The notes under the pieces are model-generated. The model saw only the letters and a list, made by a program, of their open reading frames with translations. It did no database searches and was not told where the DNA came from. A DNA stretch of 53,518 bases, taken from Erythrobacteraceae bacterium. GTDB lineage: Bacteria > Pseudomonadota > Alphaproteobacteria > Sphingomonadales > Sphingomonadaceae. The DNA lies in NCBI GenBank assembly GCA_947479055.1, contig CANJYE010000021.1:1-53518 (forward strand). The letters run 5' to 3'. This document shows, in pieces, positions 33,027 to 42,513 of the stretch (position 1 is its first letter; each line of letters opens with the position of its first letter). Made by a program: the position numbers and the translations under genes.

Positions 33027-35153
33027 ATGACCCGCATTCTTGCCAGTCCACTTCGCCGTATTTCGCCTTGCCTGCTGCTGCTGGGCGGTGCCGCCCTGCC
33101 TGCCCCGACCATGGCCGAGGAAGCCGACAAGGATTTCCATGGTCCGGCAGACCAGGAAATCGTGGTCAGCGGTGTGCTGGCGACCAGCCGGACCGACATG
33201 CTGTCCAGCGTCGCGGTGATGCAGGGGGAGCAACTGACCCAGTCGCTGCGCCCCTCGATCGGGGAGACGCTGGACCATACCGCCGGTGTTTCCGCCACTT
33301 CGTTCGGCCCGACCGCCTCGCGCCCGGTGCTGCGCGGATTGCAGGGCGAACGGGTGCATGTGCTGACCGACGGGATCGGCGCGATCGATGTCTCCAACAC
33401 CTCGGCCGATCATGCCACGGTGGTCAATTCGCTGCTGGCGGAACGGATCGAGGTACTGCGCGGGCCGCAATCGCTGCTTTATGGCGCGGCGGCGGTGGGC
33501 GGGGTGGTCAATGTGATCGACCGCCGCATACCGCTGGCCGTGCCGGACGAGCCTGTCCATATCGGCGCGCTGGCCAGTTATGGCTCGGCCGCGAACGAGC
33601 GCTCACTTGCCGGTTCGCTCGATGTGCCGCTGGCGGAACATTGGGTGGCGCATGCCGATGGCAGTTACCTCCAGAGCGGCGACCTGCGCATTGGCGGCCA
33701 CGCGCTGACCCCTGCGTTGCGCCAGCAGGCGCTGGCATCCAGCCTGAATCCGCCTGATCCCGGGGCGCCAGAACCGGTCGACTTCGCCGCCAATGCGGCG
33801 GTGCGTGGCAAGCTGCCCAATTCCGCAAGCAAAATCTGGACCGCCGGGGCGGGGCTGGCCTACATCGCCGACAACGCCAGCTTCGGCGCGTCCTGGAGCC
33901 ATTACGACAGCCTCTATGGCATCCCGCTGCGCTTTGCGACGCAGCCGGGACAGGCGCAGGAAGGGCCGCGTCTCAGCCTCGCCCAGAACCGGCTAGACGC
34001 GAGGGCGGAAGTCAGGACCGGCGGGGGACTGGTCGAAAAGATCGGCCTGCGCATGGCTGCCGCCAAATATCGCCACGACGAGCTTGGAGAAGGCGGCGCA
34101 ATCGGTACCAGCTTCTTCGATCGCGGCATGGAAGGGCGGCTGGAACTGACGCAGGCTGCCCACGGTGGCTGGCGCGGCGTCACCGGCGGCCAGTTCTTTG
34201 TGCGCAAGTTCAATGTCGTGGGCGATGAAGCCTTCCTGCCGAAGAACCGCACCGGCCAGATCGGCCTGTTCACGCTCCAGCAGTATGACCACGGCCCGTT
34301 CAAGTTCGAACTGGGCGCGCGGCTGGAACATTCCTCCACCCGAGCCGCCCCTGCCGTCGGCCAGTCGCAGTTCTTCGCCGGTTCGCGCAGCTATACTGCC
34401 TTTTCCGTTTCGGGCGGCGCTTCCTGGGGCTTTGCCGACAACTGGCGGATCGGCCTCAACCTGTCGCGTACCACCCGGGCACCGGCGGCGGAGGAACTGT
34501 TCGCCAACGGCCCCCACGCCGGGACCGAGGCGTTCGAGATCGGCAACCCCGATCTGGCGCTGGAACGATCGAATGGGGTGGAAGCGATTCTGCACGGCAA
34601 GGGCGCGGACTATGCCTTCGAGGCCTCGGCCTATTACAGCCGCTTTGCCCATTTCATCTACGAGGCGCGGACCGGCGCGGTCGAGGAAGGCCTGCCGGTC
34701 TATCAGATCCGCCAGGCCGGGGCGCGCTATTACGGCTTTGAAGTGCAGGGGACACTGACCCTTGCCCACTTCGGGGAGACGAGGCTGGTGGCCGACGGGC
34801 TGGCCGATTATGTCCATGCCACCATCAGTTCGGTCGGCCCCGCGCCGCGCATCCCTTCACTGCGGGTGCTGGGCGGGCTGGCGCTGAATGCTCCGAAGTG
34901 GGACTTGCGCGGAGAGGTCGAACGGGTGACCGGCCAGAACCGCCTCGCCGCTTTCGAAACTGCGACGCCGGGCTACACCATGGTCAATGCGGAAGTGAAT
35001 ATCCGCCCCTGGGGTGACGAGCGCCCCTTGAGCTTCGCGCTGTCGGCCAACAACCTCTTCGATGTCGTGGCGCGGCGCCATGCCTCGTTCCTGAAGGACT
35101 ACGCCCCGCTGGCAGGTCGCGACATCCGCATCACCGCTCGGCTCAATTTCTAA
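33027..35153 (+). CDS. TonB-dependent receptor, ZnuD-like (probable zinc uptake)
   Basis: This 708-residue outer-membrane receptor has a signal peptide ending PAPTMA, EIVVSG as a TonB-box-like start, a plug with [20 protein letters not shown] and SNTSADHA, and [20 protein letters not shown]. These signatures, together with [20 protein letters not shown] in the barrel, are those of the ZnuD/zinc-uptake branch rather than the catabolic receptors upstream. It would import zinc or another metal complex. It ends in the expected RLNF. No strong ribosome site is seen before ATG 33027. Its TAA overlaps the convergent dcd stop by four bases. Confidence 0.85.
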   Translation: MTRILASPLRRISPCLLLLGGAALPAPTMAEEADKDFHGPADQEIVVSGVLATSRTDMLSSVAVMQGEQLTQSLRPSIGETLDHTAGVSATSFGPTASRPVLRGLQGERVHVLTDGIGAIDVSNTSADHATVVNSLLAERIEVLRGPQSLLYGAAAVGGVVNVIDRRIPLAVPDEPVHIGALASYGSAANERSLAGSLDVPLAEHWVAHADGSYLQSGDLRIGGHALTPALRQQALASSLNPPDPGAPEPVDFAANAAVRGKLPNSASKIWTAGAGLAYIADNASFGASWSHYDSLYGIPLRFATQPGQAQEGPRLSLAQNRLDARAEVRTGGGLVEKIGLRMAAAKYRHDELGEGGAIGTSFFDRGMEGRLELTQAAHGGWRGVTGGQFFVRKFNVVGDEAFLPKNRTGQIGLFTLQQYDHGPFKFELGARLEHSSTRAAPAVGQSQFFAGSRSYTAFSVSGGASWGFADNWRIGLNLSRTTRAPAAEELFANGPHAGTEAFEIGNPDLALERSNGVEAILHGKGADYAFEASAYYSRFAHFIYEARTGAVEEGLPVYQIRQAGARYYGFEVQGTLTLAHFGETRLVADGLADYVHATISSVGPAPRIPSLRVLGGLALNAPKWDLRGEVERVTGQNRLAAFETATPGYTMVNAEVNIRPWGDERPLSFALSANNLFDVVARRHASFLKDYAPLAGRDIRITARLNF

Positions 35154-35704
35154 AGCTTGGGCAGGGTAACCCCGCGCTGGCCCATGTATTTTCCGGCGCG
35201 GTCGGCATAGCTGATTTCGCACGGTTCGTTCCCTTGCAGGAACAGGAACTGGCACGCGCCTTCATTGGCGTAGATCTTTGCGGGCAGCGGGGTGGTGTTG
35301 GAAAATTCCAGCGTCACATGCCCCTCCCAGCCCGGCTCCAGCGGCGTGACGTTGACGATGATCCCGCAGCGGGCATAGGTCGACTTGCCCAGGCAGATCA
35401 CCAGCACATCGCGCGGGATGCGGAAATATTCGACCGTGCGGGCCAGCGCGAAGCTGTTGGGAGGGATGATGCAGACGTCGGTCTTGCGGTCGACAAAGCT
35501 GTTGGGATCGAAATCCTTGGGATCGACCACCGATGAATTCACATTTGTGAAGATCTTGAAGTCGTCAGACACCCGCGCGTCATAGCCGTAGGAACTGAGC
35601 CCGTAGGAAATGCAGCCGTCGCGGCGCTGCGCTTCCACGAAGGGTTCGATCATGCCCTGTTCGGTGGCCTGTTGCCGGATCCATTTGTCGCTGAGAATCG
35701 CCAT
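35150..35704 (-). CDS. dcd: dCTP deaminase
   Basis: This 184-residue protein has the usual alphaproteobacterial length. [30 protein letters not shown] and the core [12 protein letters not shown] are the dCTP deaminase/dUTPase-fold signatures, with catalytic Glu133 in TLEF. It deaminates dCTP to dUTP for thymidylate synthesis in the cytosol. The start at 35702-35704 ([10 protein letters not shown]) is the conserved one; six upstream codons are in frame but unneeded. It converges with the ZnuD-like gene and overlaps it by four bases. This is a housekeeping gene, so the stretch is probably chromosomal. Confidence 0.93.
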   Translation of the reverse strand: MAILSDKWIRQQATEQGMIEPFVEAQRRDGCISYGLSSYGYDARVSDDFKIFTNVNSSVVDPKDFDPNSFVDRKTDVCIIPPNSFALARTVEYFRIPRDVLVICLGKSTYARCGIIVNVTPLEPGWEGHVTLEFSNTTPLPAKIYANEGACQFLFLQGNEPCEISYADRAGKYMGQRGVTLPKL

Positions 35705-35930
35705 GGGCTTCTGATTGTTCAAGGTGCGGTGGCGGGCAAGCGCGGCAGCGTCGGGGGAGCCGACTTATCCCCTTCCATTTTCCTACACGAAGAAAAGCTG
35801 CCATCGTCCTGGCGGCTCTTTCTGATCGTTGAATCTCCGGTGACGCTGGACTTGTTGATTCCAGCAAAGTGTCACTCTGACCGCTATCACATAACGGACT
35901 GGGAAAACGCGTAATTTTCCGGCTCTGTGA

Positions 35931-35956
35931 GGTGACGCACTGTCACCTTTGTCACC
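35931..35956. repeat. Short GTGAC/GTCAC inverted repeats
   Basis: GGTGAC-gcact-GTCACC (35931-35947) is a perfect 6+6 inverted repeat, followed by a further GTCACC at 35951-35956. It lies just beyond the epimerase stop (35969) in the 264-base gap upstream of dcd. It could be an operator for dcd or chance; nothing else was found in the gap. Confidence 0.3.
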
Positions 35957-35968
35957 TGTGCATCGGGC

Positions 35969-36967
35969 TCAGAGCCTGTGGTAATCGCGGAACCAGTTGA
36001 CGAAGCCCGGCACGCCGACCTCGATCGGAGTGGTCGGTTCATAACCCAGATCGTTGGATATCGCGTCGATATCGGCGAAGGTCCTGTGCACGTCTCCCGG
36101 CTGCATTGGCAGCATTTCCAGCTGCGCCTTGCGCCCTGCGGCTTCCTCGATCAGTCCGATCACTTTCATCAGATGTTCGGAACGGTGGTTGCCGATGTTG
36201 TAGACCCGGTGCGGCTTGGTACTGCCGCCCGCCTTCTCCAGGCCATCGTCAGGCGGCGGATTGTCAAGGCACGCAACGAGGCCTGCGACGATATCGTCGA
36301 TATGGGTGAAATCCCGATACATGTCGCCGTGGTTAAACACCTGGATCGGCTTGCCGGCGAAGATGTTCTGCGCAAATTTCCACAGCGCCATGTCCGGGCG
36401 GCCCCAGGGACCGTAGACTGTGAAGAAGCGCAAACCGGTCAGTGGTAGGCGGAAAAGATGGGCGTAGCTCTCGCTCATCAGTTCGTCCGCACGCTTGGTT
36501 GCAGCGTAAAGCGAGATCGGGTGGTCGGTCCGGTCATCGACCGAAAAGGGCAACTTCTGGTTGGCGCCATAGACCGAGCTGGAGCTGGCATAGACCGTAT
36601 GACCGATTTCGCGATGACGCGCGAGTTCGAGGATGTTGAGATGGCCGACCAGGTTGGACTGGACATAGGCGTGCGGGTTCTCGATCGAATAGCGCACTCC
36701 GGCTTGCGCGCCGAGATGGACGATCCGCTCGAAGCTGAGCCCCGTCAGCGCATCCTGCAGCGCTGCCATGTCCGAGAAATCCTGGTGAATGAAAGTAAAG
36801 CGGTTGCCGCCCGCCGCGATCATCCGGTCGCGCCGGTCGAGCTTGAGCTTTACCTGGTAATAGGTGTCGAGGCTGTCGATGCCGATCACCTGGTCGCCCC
36901 GCGCCAGCAGCCGCAGGGCGAGAGCCGAGCCGATGAAGCCAGCCGCACCGGTGATCAAGACCCGCAT
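35969..36967 (-). CDS. NAD-dependent nucleotide-sugar epimerase (UDP-glucuronate 4-epimerase-like)
   Basis: This 332-residue extended SDR has GAAGFIG at 7-13, the YAATK catalytic pair Tyr154/Lys158, and the family's GLRFFTVYGPWGRPDMA substrate-binding stretch. It inverts C4 of a UDP-uronic acid or related nucleotide sugar for surface polysaccharide synthesis. The GRPDMA signature matches UDP-glucuronate 4-epimerases of the CapI/LspL type. No other polysaccharide gene is adjacent. The start ATG 36965-36967 begins directly with the conserved MRVLITGAAGFIG. It belongs to the housekeeping-like stretch with dcd. Confidence 0.87.
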   Translation of the reverse strand: MRVLITGAAGFIGSALALRLLARGDQVIGIDSLDTYYQVKLKLDRRDRMIAAGGNRFTFIHQDFSDMAALQDALTGLSFERIVHLGAQAGVRYSIENPHAYVQSNLVGHLNILELARHREIGHTVYASSSSVYGANQKLPFSVDDRTDHPISLYAATKRADELMSESYAHLFRLPLTGLRFFTVYGPWGRPDMALWKFAQNIFAGKPIQVFNHGDMYRDFTHIDDIVAGLVACLDNPPPDDGLEKAGGSTKPHRVYNIGNHRSEHLMKVIGLIEEAAGRKAQLEMLPMQPGDVHRTFADIDAISNDLGYEPTTPIEVGVPGFVNWFRDYHRL

Positions 36968-37115
36968 CGCCGCAAATTCCCCGCCTGATAGTGCTATGCG
37001 AGCCGCTTAGAGGCTTGCCCCAGGGCTGCCAAGCGCGGCTTGCGCTCGGATCGCGGGTCTATATGGTTGCAGCGGTAAAGGCCACGTGAAGGCCGGGCCG
37101 GAGGATGATTGGGCG

Positions 37116-37877
37116 ATGGGTGCATTTGACGGGCGGGCCGGCGTTGTCACCGGTGCGTCGAGCGGGATCGGGCGCGATGTCGCCCGGCGCTTCGGGCGCG
37201 AGGGAATGGCGCTGTGGCTGGTCGGCCGCTCGGAAGAGGGCCTCCGCGAAACCGCCGCGATCGTGGCCGGGGAAGGCGGGCCGCCCGCGCATTGCCTGCC
37301 GCTCGACATCACCCGGCCGGGCGCGCTGGCGCAAGCGATTGCCGCGGTCGATCATCCCAACCTGTCGGTGCTGGTCAATTCCGCGGGGGTGATGTTTCCC
37401 GAGCCATTGCTCGATGCCGATCCGGCCCGCTGGCGTGAATTGTTCGAGGTTCATGTCATCGCCATGCTCGAGGCTTGCCAGGCGGCGGTGCGGCGGATGC
37501 GCGCGCACGGCAATCCTTCGCATATCGTCAATGTCAGTTCGCTGACCGCGCGCTGGGATGCCGGCGGGGCCTATGGCGCGGCCAAGCTGGCGGTCGAATC
37601 GCTGACCCGCACGCTGCGCAAGGAGCTGGAACGCGACGCGATCCGGATGAGCGTGGTGGTGCCGGGCGGTTTCCGCACCAAGCTGGCGCGCGGCTATGCG
37701 CCGGAAGAACTGGCGATGATGGCCCGCAAGATCGAAACGCTCAACGTCACCACCGAACAGATTCTGGGCGATCCGGACGAGGTAGCGCGGATCATCGAAT
37801 ATATCGTCGCCGCGCCGCCCGACATCAACCTGTCCGAAGTGGTGATCCGCCCCCCGGTCGCGCTGGAATTCGACTGA
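37116..37877 (+). CDS. SDR-family oxidoreductase
   Basis: This 253-residue SDR has TGASSGIG near residue 13, NSAGV, a probable catalytic Ser in NVSSLTA, and AYGAAK with the Tyr-x-x-x-Lys pair. It likely acts on an alcohol/ketone pair with NAD(P). Start ATG 37116 has GGAGG eleven bases upstream, a little long; a GTG at 37086 is an alternative. It lies 15 bases before the Rieske oxygenase gene, so the two are an operon. An SDR next to a ring-hydroxylating oxygenase can be a dihydrodiol dehydrogenase, but no ferredoxin or reductase gene is present to support that reading. Confidence 0.84.
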   Translation: MGAFDGRAGVVTGASSGIGRDVARRFGREGMALWLVGRSEEGLRETAAIVAGEGGPPAHCLPLDITRPGALAQAIAAVDHPNLSVLVNSAGVMFPEPLLDADPARWRELFEVHVIAMLEACQAAVRRMRAHGNPSHIVNVSSLTARWDAGGAYGAAKLAVESLTRTLRKELERDAIRMSVVVPGGFRTKLARGYAPEELAMMARKIETLNVTTEQILGDPDEVARIIEYIVAAPPDINLSEVVIRPPVALEFD

Positions 37878-37892
37878 CTGGAGGACAAGGCC

Positions 37893-39116
37893 GTGCCGAT
37901 CGATCCCGCCACAAGGTTGGAACTGGAACGGATGGCCCGCGAAGGGCTGGATCATGCCCGCGCCGGGACCATGTCGCTGGCCGAGGGGGTGATGGAACTC
38001 GACGCATCGCTCTACACCGATCCCGGCCGCTTCCAGGCCGAGATTGCCCGGATTTTCCGCCGCGTGCCGCTGATGCTGGCGATGAGCTGCGAGATTTCAT
38101 CGCCCGGCGACTACAAGACGATCGAAGTGGCGGGCGTGCCTGTGCTGATCATGCGCGGCAAGGATGGCACGGCCAGGGCGATGCTCAACGCCTGTACCCA
38201 TCGCGGCGCCTTGCTGGCGGAAGGCTGCGGCCATGCCGGGCGGTTCACCTGCCCCTATCACGGCTGGAGCTTCGCCCATGACGGCCAGCTGCTGGCGGTC
38301 GCCTCGCCGCAGGATTTCGGGGAGGTCGACAAGTCCGCGCTGGGCCTGCGCCAGTTCCCCACCTTTGAACGGGCGGGGATGGTGTTCGTCATTCTCGATC
38401 CGGATTCCACGCTCGACATCGACAGCTTCCTTGGGCCGTTCGGGGCGATGCTGGAAGGCTTCGGCTTCGGATCGTGGCACCTGCTGGAACAGCGCAGCGT
38501 CCCGGGCACCAACTGGAAGCTGGCGCATGATGCGCATTCGGACTGGTATCATTTGCCGGTTCTGCATCGCGACAGCTTCGGCCCGCAGACCGGCAACCGC
38601 GCGCTCTACAGCTATTTCGGGGCGCATCACCGGATGTTCCGGCCCGAACCAGAAGTGCCGCCGCCGCTGCCGCAGAACGATCTCTACCGGCAGCGGGACC
38701 GCGTGCCGTCCGACTGGTCGATCGAAGCGTTGATGGTCGGCGGCTGGCTGATTTTCCCCAACATCACGCTCTATGCGCTCTATCGCGGCGGTCGGCGCCT
38801 GCTCAATCTCAACCAGATCATGCCGGGCAGCCATGTTGGCGAAAGCCTGACCATCCAGCTGACCCTGTGCGAGGAGCAGCCCGACGAGGATCTGCGCGAT
38901 GCCGCGCGCAAGATTGCCGACATGGTCGAGCAGGTGGTGCGCGACGAGGATCTTGCCAATTCCGCCCGGCAACAACGCGCGCTGGAGAGCGGCCTGCTGC
39001 CAAAGGTCCGGTTTGGTCGCAACGAAGGCGGCAACCAGCATTTTCACCGCTGGTTCGACCAAGTGATTGCGACCCCGGACAAGGACCTGGCAGCGCTCTT
39101 CGCCAAGGGGGGCTGA
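37893..39116 (+). CDS. Rieske-type ring-hydroxylating oxygenase, alpha subunit
   Basis: This 407-residue protein has a Rieske 2Fe-2S site (Cys101, His103, Cys120, His123 in CTHRG and CPYHGW) and a mononuclear iron site (His220 and His225 in DWYHLPVLH, after Asp217, which usually links the centres). The family uses O2 and electrons from a reductase/ferredoxin to hydroxylate, demethylate or open rings. No beta subunit, ferredoxin or reductase gene is adjacent, so it is probably a homomultimer using partners from elsewhere. Start is GTG 37893-37895 with GGAGG eight bases upstream. It is followed by the VOC protein gene. Confidence 0.9.
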   Translation: MPIDPATRLELERMAREGLDHARAGTMSLAEGVMELDASLYTDPGRFQAEIARIFRRVPLMLAMSCEISSPGDYKTIEVAGVPVLIMRGKDGTARAMLNACTHRGALLAEGCGHAGRFTCPYHGWSFAHDGQLLAVASPQDFGEVDKSALGLRQFPTFERAGMVFVILDPDSTLDIDSFLGPFGAMLEGFGFGSWHLLEQRSVPGTNWKLAHDAHSDWYHLPVLHRDSFGPQTGNRALYSYFGAHHRMFRPEPEVPPPLPQNDLYRQRDRVPSDWSIEALMVGGWLIFPNITLYALYRGGRRLLNLNQIMPGSHVGESLTIQLTLCEEQPDEDLRDAARKIADMVEQVVRDEDLANSARQQRALESGLLPKVRFGRNEGGNQHFHRWFDQVIATPDKDLAALFAKGG

Positions 39117-39174
39117 CGCATCGGCACAAGCAGGATAGCTTGCGCCCAACTCAAAAGGACAATGGGAGAATCTG

Positions 39175-39657
39175 ATGGCGATACGCGGTGCGCACCACGT
39201 CAACCTGGCGGTCGAGGATCTCGACCTGATGCGCGATTTCTATGTCGAGGGCCTCGGCTTTACCGAAGTCGTGGCGTTTGACTGGGGGCCGGACGATGTC
39301 GCCAGCCTCGTCACCGGGGTCAAGCGCTCTGCCGCGCGGATGGCGATGGTGCAATGCTCCAACCTGATCGTCGAGCTGATCCAGTATCTCAAGCCCGAAA
39401 CCCGGATCGGCGATCGCTGCGAACCCTACAGCCGGGGCTATACCCATATCTGCCTCGAAGTGACCGATATCGATGCCGAGTATGATCGGCTGAAGGATCA
39501 CGGCATGACCTTCCACGCCCCGCCGACCGCGCTGGAAGATCGCAATTTCCGCGCGATCTATGGCCGCGATCCGGAAGGCAATCTGATCGAATTGCAGGAA
39601 CTGTTCGGCGCGGACAATGCGCTGAGCCTCGACGCATTCGACAAGCTCGGCGTCTGA
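39175..39657 (+). CDS. VOC-superfamily protein (glyoxalase/extradiol dioxygenase fold)
   Basis: This 160-residue protein has two beta-alpha-beta-beta-beta modules. The four likely metal ligands are His8 (GAHHVNLAV), Glu67 (LIVELIQ), His91 (YTHICLEV) and Glu139 (GNLIELQE), so it is probably an active metalloenzyme of the glyoxalase, epimerase or fosfomycin-resistance-like type. It follows the Rieske gene by 58 bases, with GGGAGA before ATG 39175. The operon context suggests it handles a product of the oxygenase. Substrate unknown. A bidirectional terminator follows. Confidence 0.82.
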   Translation: MAIRGAHHVNLAVEDLDLMRDFYVEGLGFTEVVAFDWGPDDVASLVTGVKRSAARMAMVQCSNLIVELIQYLKPETRIGDRCEPYSRGYTHICLEVTDIDAEYDRLKDHGMTFHAPPTALEDRNFRAIYGRDPEGNLIELQELFGADNALSLDAFDKLGV

Positions 39658-39666
39658 CCGAAACGA

Positions 39667-39700
39667 AAAAGGGCCGCACCCCGGGGGATGCGGCCCTTTT
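39667..39700. terminator. Bidirectional terminator
   Basis: AAAAGGGCCGCA pairs perfectly with TGCGGCCCTTTT over 12 bases around a 10-base loop, with A and T tracts on both sides. It lies between the convergent VOC (+) and amidohydrolase (-) genes. Confidence 0.9.
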
Positions 39701-39721
39701 CCATTAAGCGGGAAGGCTTGC

Positions 39722-41044
39722 TCAGCCGGCGGCCATCGCCGCAGCCTTACCCTTGGCGGCCACGGTGCGCGCCAGCCGGTCCTTCAGCGGTTTGCCGCCG
39801 ATCATCACCATGTCGATGGTTTCGAGCGGACGGCGCAGCAGACTGAGGTCGGCCAGCGGATCGCCGTCGATCACCAGCAGATCGGCGAGGCGACCGGCGC
39901 GGATCAGCCCGGCTTCATCGCCCATGCCCATCATGATCGCGCCATTGCGGGTGGCCCAGGTCAGCACATCCCTGGCCGGGATGCCGCAGTCGTTGACATA
40001 GACTTCCAGTTCCTCGGCATAGCCGCCGGCCTCGTGCATCATGAATTCGAGGCCATAGTCGTCACCCGGCACGGCAATCACGCCGGCCTTGGCGACCAGC
40101 GGCATCACCTTGCGTAGATGCTCGAACGAACGGACCACCGGTTCGAGCTGGCTGGCGCGGGCCAGTTCGCCTTCGCCGGAGGGCATCAGCTTCTTCAGGA
40201 ACAGCATGCTCGGCACATACATCGTGCCGGCCTTGACCATCGCTTCGATCACTTCCTCGTCGAGATAATCGCCATGGTCGATGATATCGATGCCCAGCTC
40301 GATGCATTCCAGCATCATGCTCTTGGTAGTGATATGGCCGCGCACGATTGCGCCGCGCTCATGCGCAGTGGTGATCACGGCTTCCAGCTCGGCATGAGTC
40401 ATGCTGCGCAGATGTTCCGGGAAATCGATGCCGTGGCCGCCGCTGGGGAAGATCTTGATGACTTCGACCTTGCGGCGCAACTGGTGGCGGACGGCCTTGC
40501 GCATGCCCTCGGCCCCGTCGGCAAACAGTTCCGCGCCGACGATCTGCAGGCCATCCTGCCGTTCAGGGGCGGGAATCCACCAGCTGTTGGGATCGTTTTC
40601 GTTGGAAGTGGTGTTGATGTGCAACCCGCAGGCACGGATTCGCGGGCCGGTGATCCGACCGTCGGCGATCGCCATCTTGAGCGAAACGTCGATATCGAAG
40701 CTGCAGGCGGCGCCCACCACGCTGGTGTAGCCGGACTGGAGCGCATGGCCCAGGTTCTCGATCGCCACCGCGACATTGTAGGCAGCGGGCTTTTGCGTGC
40801 TGAGATAGGCCTTGCCGACATCGGCCAGCCTCAGCCCGCCGTAATCGGCATGAAAATGGCCCTGGGTCATGCCTGGCATCAGCGTCTTGCCGCCCAGTTC
40901 AATATGTTCGCCCGCGGCCTCGCGCAGTTCGTCGCTGTCGGGGGCGACTTCGATGATGCGTTCGCCTTCGACGACCACGCTCATCCCGTTCACGGGATCA
41001 TTTTCGCCGTCGAACAGGCGCGCATTGTGAAAGAAAGTCCGCAT
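39722..41044 (-). CDS. Metal-dependent amidohydrolase (imidazolonepropionase/prolidase-like)
   Basis: This 440-residue amidohydrolase-superfamily TIM barrel has the His63-x-His65 motif (TQGHFHADYGG), a probable carboxylated Lys in VEVIKIFPSGG, later metal-region histidines (VRGHITTKS, IDHGDYLD), and the C-terminal AGRLADLLVIDGDPLADL. These features match Xaa-Pro dipeptidase/imidazolonepropionase-like hydrolases. Many sphingomonad members hydrolyse non-peptide amides, lactones or esters. Start 41042-41044 has GGGAG ten bases upstream. It is transcribed leftward, possibly with the EthD-like and enoyl-CoA hydratase genes; an inverted repeat lies upstream at 41113-41133. Confidence 0.8.
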   Translation of the reverse strand: MRTFFHNARLFDGENDPVNGMSVVVEGERIIEVAPDSDELREAAGEHIELGGKTLMPGMTQGHFHADYGGLRLADVGKAYLSTQKPAAYNVAVAIENLGHALQSGYTSVVGAACSFDIDVSLKMAIADGRITGPRIRACGLHINTTSNENDPNSWWIPAPERQDGLQIVGAELFADGAEGMRKAVRHQLRRKVEVIKIFPSGGHGIDFPEHLRSMTHAELEAVITTAHERGAIVRGHITTKSMMLECIELGIDIIDHGDYLDEEVIEAMVKAGTMYVPSMLFLKKLMPSGEGELARASQLEPVVRSFEHLRKVMPLVAKAGVIAVPGDDYGLEFMMHEAGGYAEELEVYVNDCGIPARDVLTWATRNGAIMMGMGDEAGLIRAGRLADLLVIDGDPLADLSLLRRPLETIDMVMIGGKPLKDRLARTVAAKGKAAAMAAG

Positions 41045-41112
41045 TTCTCAAATCTCCCGCTGGGAGCGGTATTGCGATTCCGCTCCATTCCTCGCCTTGG
41101 CCTTATACACGC

Positions 41113-41133
41113 GTTTTCCGGATTGCGGAAAAC
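41113..41133. promoter_or_regulatory. 8-bp inverted repeat upstream of the amidohydrolase
   Basis: GTTTTCCG and CGGAAAAC are perfectly inverted with a 5-base spacer, 69 bases before the amidohydrolase start and after the EthD-like stop. It is a plausible operator site or a weak hairpin. Confidence 0.45.
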
Positions 41134-41166
41134 AGGAATTGTCCCTGTCCGCACCCCGATCGATTA

Positions 41167-41535
41167 TCAGCTCTCGTAGCAAGCTCCCGTCACGAAGATC
41201 CGCTTGGCCGCACGGTCGAGAAAGTTCTCCTCGTCGGCCCCGATTCGTGCCTGGTTCTCCGCCGTACCGAGCGAGGCGCGAGCTGCGGTGTAGATGTCAT
41301 CGCTCGGGAAAGTCAGCGTGGTGATGACATCGAATTCCAGCGAGCGCGCTTCGCTGGGGTTCGACATCGTGCCGCTGAACAACGTGGTCGGATCGACATA
41401 GGTCCGGCGGTATTCGACCCCTGCCGGCAGCAGCGAAGTAATCAGCGGCGCGTGGTTGTTTTCGTAATAGGCGCGAAAATCCTCCATGCTCATGCCGGGC
41501 TTGCGGGTGAGCAGGGCCACCAGTCGTTTCATCAT
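41167..41535 (-). CDS. EthD-domain protein
   Basis: This 122-residue protein has the start MMKRLVALLTRKPGMSMEDF followed by YYENNHAPLI. That is the EthD-type pattern of a first strand, K-x-G-M-S, E-D-F, and the Y-E-x-x-H-A/S-P motif. It probably forms a dimeric alpha-beta barrel; the role is unknown. Tandem ATGs occur at 41535 and 41532; GGAGAGGAT lies directly upstream. It starts 13 bases after the enoyl-CoA hydratase stop, so it is in the same leftward operon. It is distantly related to the EthD-like protein at 29855-30226. Confidence 0.72.
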   Translation of the reverse strand: MMKRLVALLTRKPGMSMEDFRAYYENNHAPLITSLLPAGVEYRRTYVDPTTLFSGTMSNPSEARSLEFDVITTLTFPSDDIYTAARASLGTAENQARIGADEENFLDRAAKRIFVTGACYES

Positions 41536-41548
41536 ATCCTCTCCTTCA

Positions 41549-42289
41549 TCATGCGGTCCCACCCCGGATTTTGGTGGTGAAGGTGTTGGTCACGGCGGCC
41601 ATATCGGGCGCCAGCTGGCTGATCAGCCGGTGTTCAAGGTCCAGCCCCTGTTCGAGCGGACGCTCCATCCCTTCCAGCACCGCACGGCGCATCGCCTGTT
41701 GCGCGGCCTGGCCATATTTGCTGGCCTTGCGCACCAGTTCGACCGCCGTCGCCACCGGATCTTCTGCAATGGCAGTGACCAGGCCCAGTTCCCGCCCGCG
41801 CTCGGCCGTGATCGGCTCGCCCAGCAGCAGCATTTCCAGCGCCGCCGCCTGGCCGACGAGGCGTGCAAGGGTCTGGGTACCGCCATAGGCCGGCATCACT
41901 CCCAGCTTGACCTCGGGCAGCGACAGCTTCACGCCCGGCGCGGCCACCCGGAAAGTGCAGCCCATCGCGATTTCCAGCCCGCCGCCATAGGCGAGGCCGT
42001 TGAGCCCGGCGGCGATCACCTTGGGATGGCGCAGCATCCGCAGCACCAGCCGGTGCATCCGCCGGACCCGGTCCTGGAAATTGCCGGGCTGCTCCTTGAG
42101 ATCGGACCCGGCACAGAATGCCCGGCCATCGCCGGTGATGACCAGCCCGACGCAATCATCGTGCTCGACCGTGTCGAGCGCGTCCTCGATCAGCCCGATC
42201 ATCGCGGTGGTGATCGCGTTGAGCTGGTCAGGGCGGTTGAGCGTCAGGATCGCGACATCGCCGCTGCGGGTCAGTTCGGCCTCGGCCAT
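41549..42289 (-). CDS. Enoyl-CoA hydratase/isomerase (crotonase family)
   Basis: This 246-residue crotonase has the oxyanion-hole region AFCAGSDL, GGGLEIAMGC with the Glu equivalent to the first catalytic acid, and LPEVKLGVMPAYGG with the second Glu. It likely hydrates or isomerises an enoyl-CoA in the cytosol. Start 42287-42289 (MAEAELTRSGD) begins at the usual crotonase N-terminus and has GAGGA about 10 bases upstream; the frame continues upstream without homology. It is first of a leftward set with the EthD-like protein and perhaps the amidohydrolase, and is divergent from the SnoaL-like/monooxygenase operon. Confidence 0.88.
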   Translation of the reverse strand: MAEAELTRSGDVAILTLNRPDQLNAITTAMIGLIEDALDTVEHDDCVGLVITGDGRAFCAGSDLKEQPGNFQDRVRRMHRLVLRMLRHPKVIAAGLNGLAYGGGLEIAMGCTFRVAAPGVKLSLPEVKLGVMPAYGGTQTLARLVGQAAALEMLLLGEPITAERGRELGLVTAIAEDPVATAVELVRKASKYGQAAQQAMRRAVLEGMERPLEQGLDLEHRLISQLAPDMAAVTNTFTTKIRGGTA

Positions 42290-42513
42290 CTTCAAGGGTC
42301 CTCTTTCGTCTTTGCGTTGGGCCACCACGTTCCAGACCGGCGGCCGTTTGTCCATGCCCGCCATTGGCCCTCTCGGTGATCGGGCTTTTCTCTCCCGGAC
42401 AAGGCTTGTTCCGTCGGCAACCATTGCGCCGGGCGGACGCATCATGTCTAACCGCGCTGGACAGGGCCGGAGAGCTGACAAAGCAGCCTGATTCTGACGG
42501 AGCGAGATGGACC

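Noticed and set aside
37116..39657. A complete aromatic dihydroxylation operon (SDR, Rieske oxygenase, VOC protein)
   Set aside because: There is no beta subunit, ferredoxin or reductase, and the VOC protein is too short for a typical extradiol dioxygenase, so naming an aromatic pathway would overreach.
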